A stretch of 5,375 nt of DNA, from positions 1-5,375 of the forward strand of contig JAGVUW010000074.1 in NCBI GenBank assembly GCA_019136035.1. Reading direction: 5' to 3'. Position 1 is the stretch's first letter, and every line of letters starts with the position of its first letter. Positions 4,819 to 5,375 of this stretch are shown here, piece after piece. A program made the position numbers and the translations under genes. This stretch comes from Verrucomicrobiota bacterium (GTDB taxonomy: Bacteria; Verrucomicrobiota; Lentisphaeria; Oligosphaerales; JAFGRS01). The notes below the pieces were generated by a model, which saw nothing but the letters and a program-made list of their open reading frames with translations, did not search any database and was not told where the DNA came from.

Positions 4819-5375
4819 TCAGCCCGGGTCGGCCAGGCCGAAGAAACGCCGGGCATTCCCGGTGGTCAGGCGCGCCAGGTCGGCCTCGGTGAGGCCCTTC
4901 TCCGCGGCGACGCGACGGCCGACCTCGACCATGCGCGCCGGCGTGTTGCGCTCTCCGCGGTAGGGCACCGGCGCCAGGTACGGCGAGTCGGTCTCCAGGA
5001 GCAACCGCGACACCGGCACCACCGCCAGGGCCGCGCGGATGTTCTCGGCGCGGTTGAAGGTGACCATGCCGTTGAAGGACAGCATCGCGCCGAACTCCAG
5101 GGCGCGCCCGGCCTGCTCCGGCGTGCCGGTGAAGCTGTGGATGAGGATGCGCACGCCCGCGGCCGCCGCCTCGCTCAGCATCGCCAGGCAGTCGTCGAAG
5201 GCGTCGCGGCAGTGCACGATGACCGGCCGGTCCAGTGCCGCCGCCAGCTCGAGGAAGGCCGCGAAGACGCGCCGCTGGTCGGCGGCCGGCGAGTGGTTGT
5301 AGTAGTAGTCCAGGCCGATTTCGCCGACCGCCACCACCCGCGGCTCGGCCAGGAGCGCCCGGAAGGCCTCCAGGT
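4819..5375 (-). CDS. tatD: TatD-family metal-dependent hydrolase/DNase (3' part, N-terminus outside window)
   Basis: The visible 184 residues are the C-terminal two thirds of a protein usually about 260 residues long. The frame is open to the window edge (LEAFRALLAEPR precedes VVAVGEIGLD), so a GTG at 5337 is not the real start. Family signatures in order are GEIGLDYY (metal-binding E18 of the fragment), IVHCRD (H54), IHSFTG (H79) and ETDSPYLAPVPYRG (D129), then the usual NTPARMVEV and GNARRFFGL near the end. The N-terminal HxH metal motif is expected beyond the window. TatD proteins are cytoplasmic TIM-barrel, divalent-metal phosphoesterases linked to 3'-5' exonuclease activity and DNA repair or quality control. 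The gene ends 181 bp before the insertion sequence and is transcribed toward it. Confidence 0.94.
   Translation of the reverse strand, partial: LEAFRALLAEPRVVAVGEIGLDYYYNHSPAADQRRVFAAFLELAAALDRPVIVHCRDAFDDCLAMLSEAAAAGVRILIHSFTGTPEQAGRALEFGAMLSFNGMVTFNRAENIRAALAVVPVSRLLLETDSPYLAPVPYRGERNTPARMVEVGRRVAAEKGLTEADLARLTTGNARRFFGLADPG

Overview
The window is GC-rich bacterial DNA, and all three genes lie on the minus strand. From right to left these are the 3' part of a TatD-family metallohydrolase gene (4819 to the right edge), a complete IS110-family insertion sequence (2489-4637), and a secreted glycoside-hydrolase-like protein (113-2284). The hydrolase resembles proteins I associate with high-GC Planctomycetota, Armatimonadota or related groups, but no marker in the window fixes the taxon.

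The insertion sequence is the main content. A 59-bp intergenic repeat occurs intact at 2324-2382. A second copy, identical at 58 of 59 positions, is split: its first 24 bases are at 2467-2490 and its remainder starts at 4636. Joining the halves recreates the uninterrupted repeat, with exactly two bases (AG on plus, CT on the transposase strand) shared at both junctions. This fixes the element at 2147 bp, counting one core dinucleotide, and shows no longer target duplication. CT is also the core dinucleotide known for IS621.

Inside are a 528-residue DEDD/serine transposase (2777-4363), a 274-nt region between its start and the right-hand end, and a 286-nt region between its stop and the left-hand end. 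The 286-nt region, read in the transposase sense, carries a candidate bridge RNA. It has two internal loops, each closed by a CGCC/GGCG stem, and in order they hold segments matching left target, right target, left donor end and right donor end. Joining the two ends in an excision circle would place TTGACA exactly 17 bp before TATGTT, giving a promoter that neither integrated end provides.

The transposase leader contains an 11-bp perfect complement to the ribosome-binding site and a strong hairpin near the predicted circle transcript start. The element sits in the gap between tatD and the hydrolase, in the same orientation as both. Its own guides still match the intact repeat 143 bp away, which is therefore a ready second target. 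The other gaps hold a third, diverged repeat copy (near 37-81), a 9-bp tandem repeat at the left edge, and small palindromes downstream of tatD.
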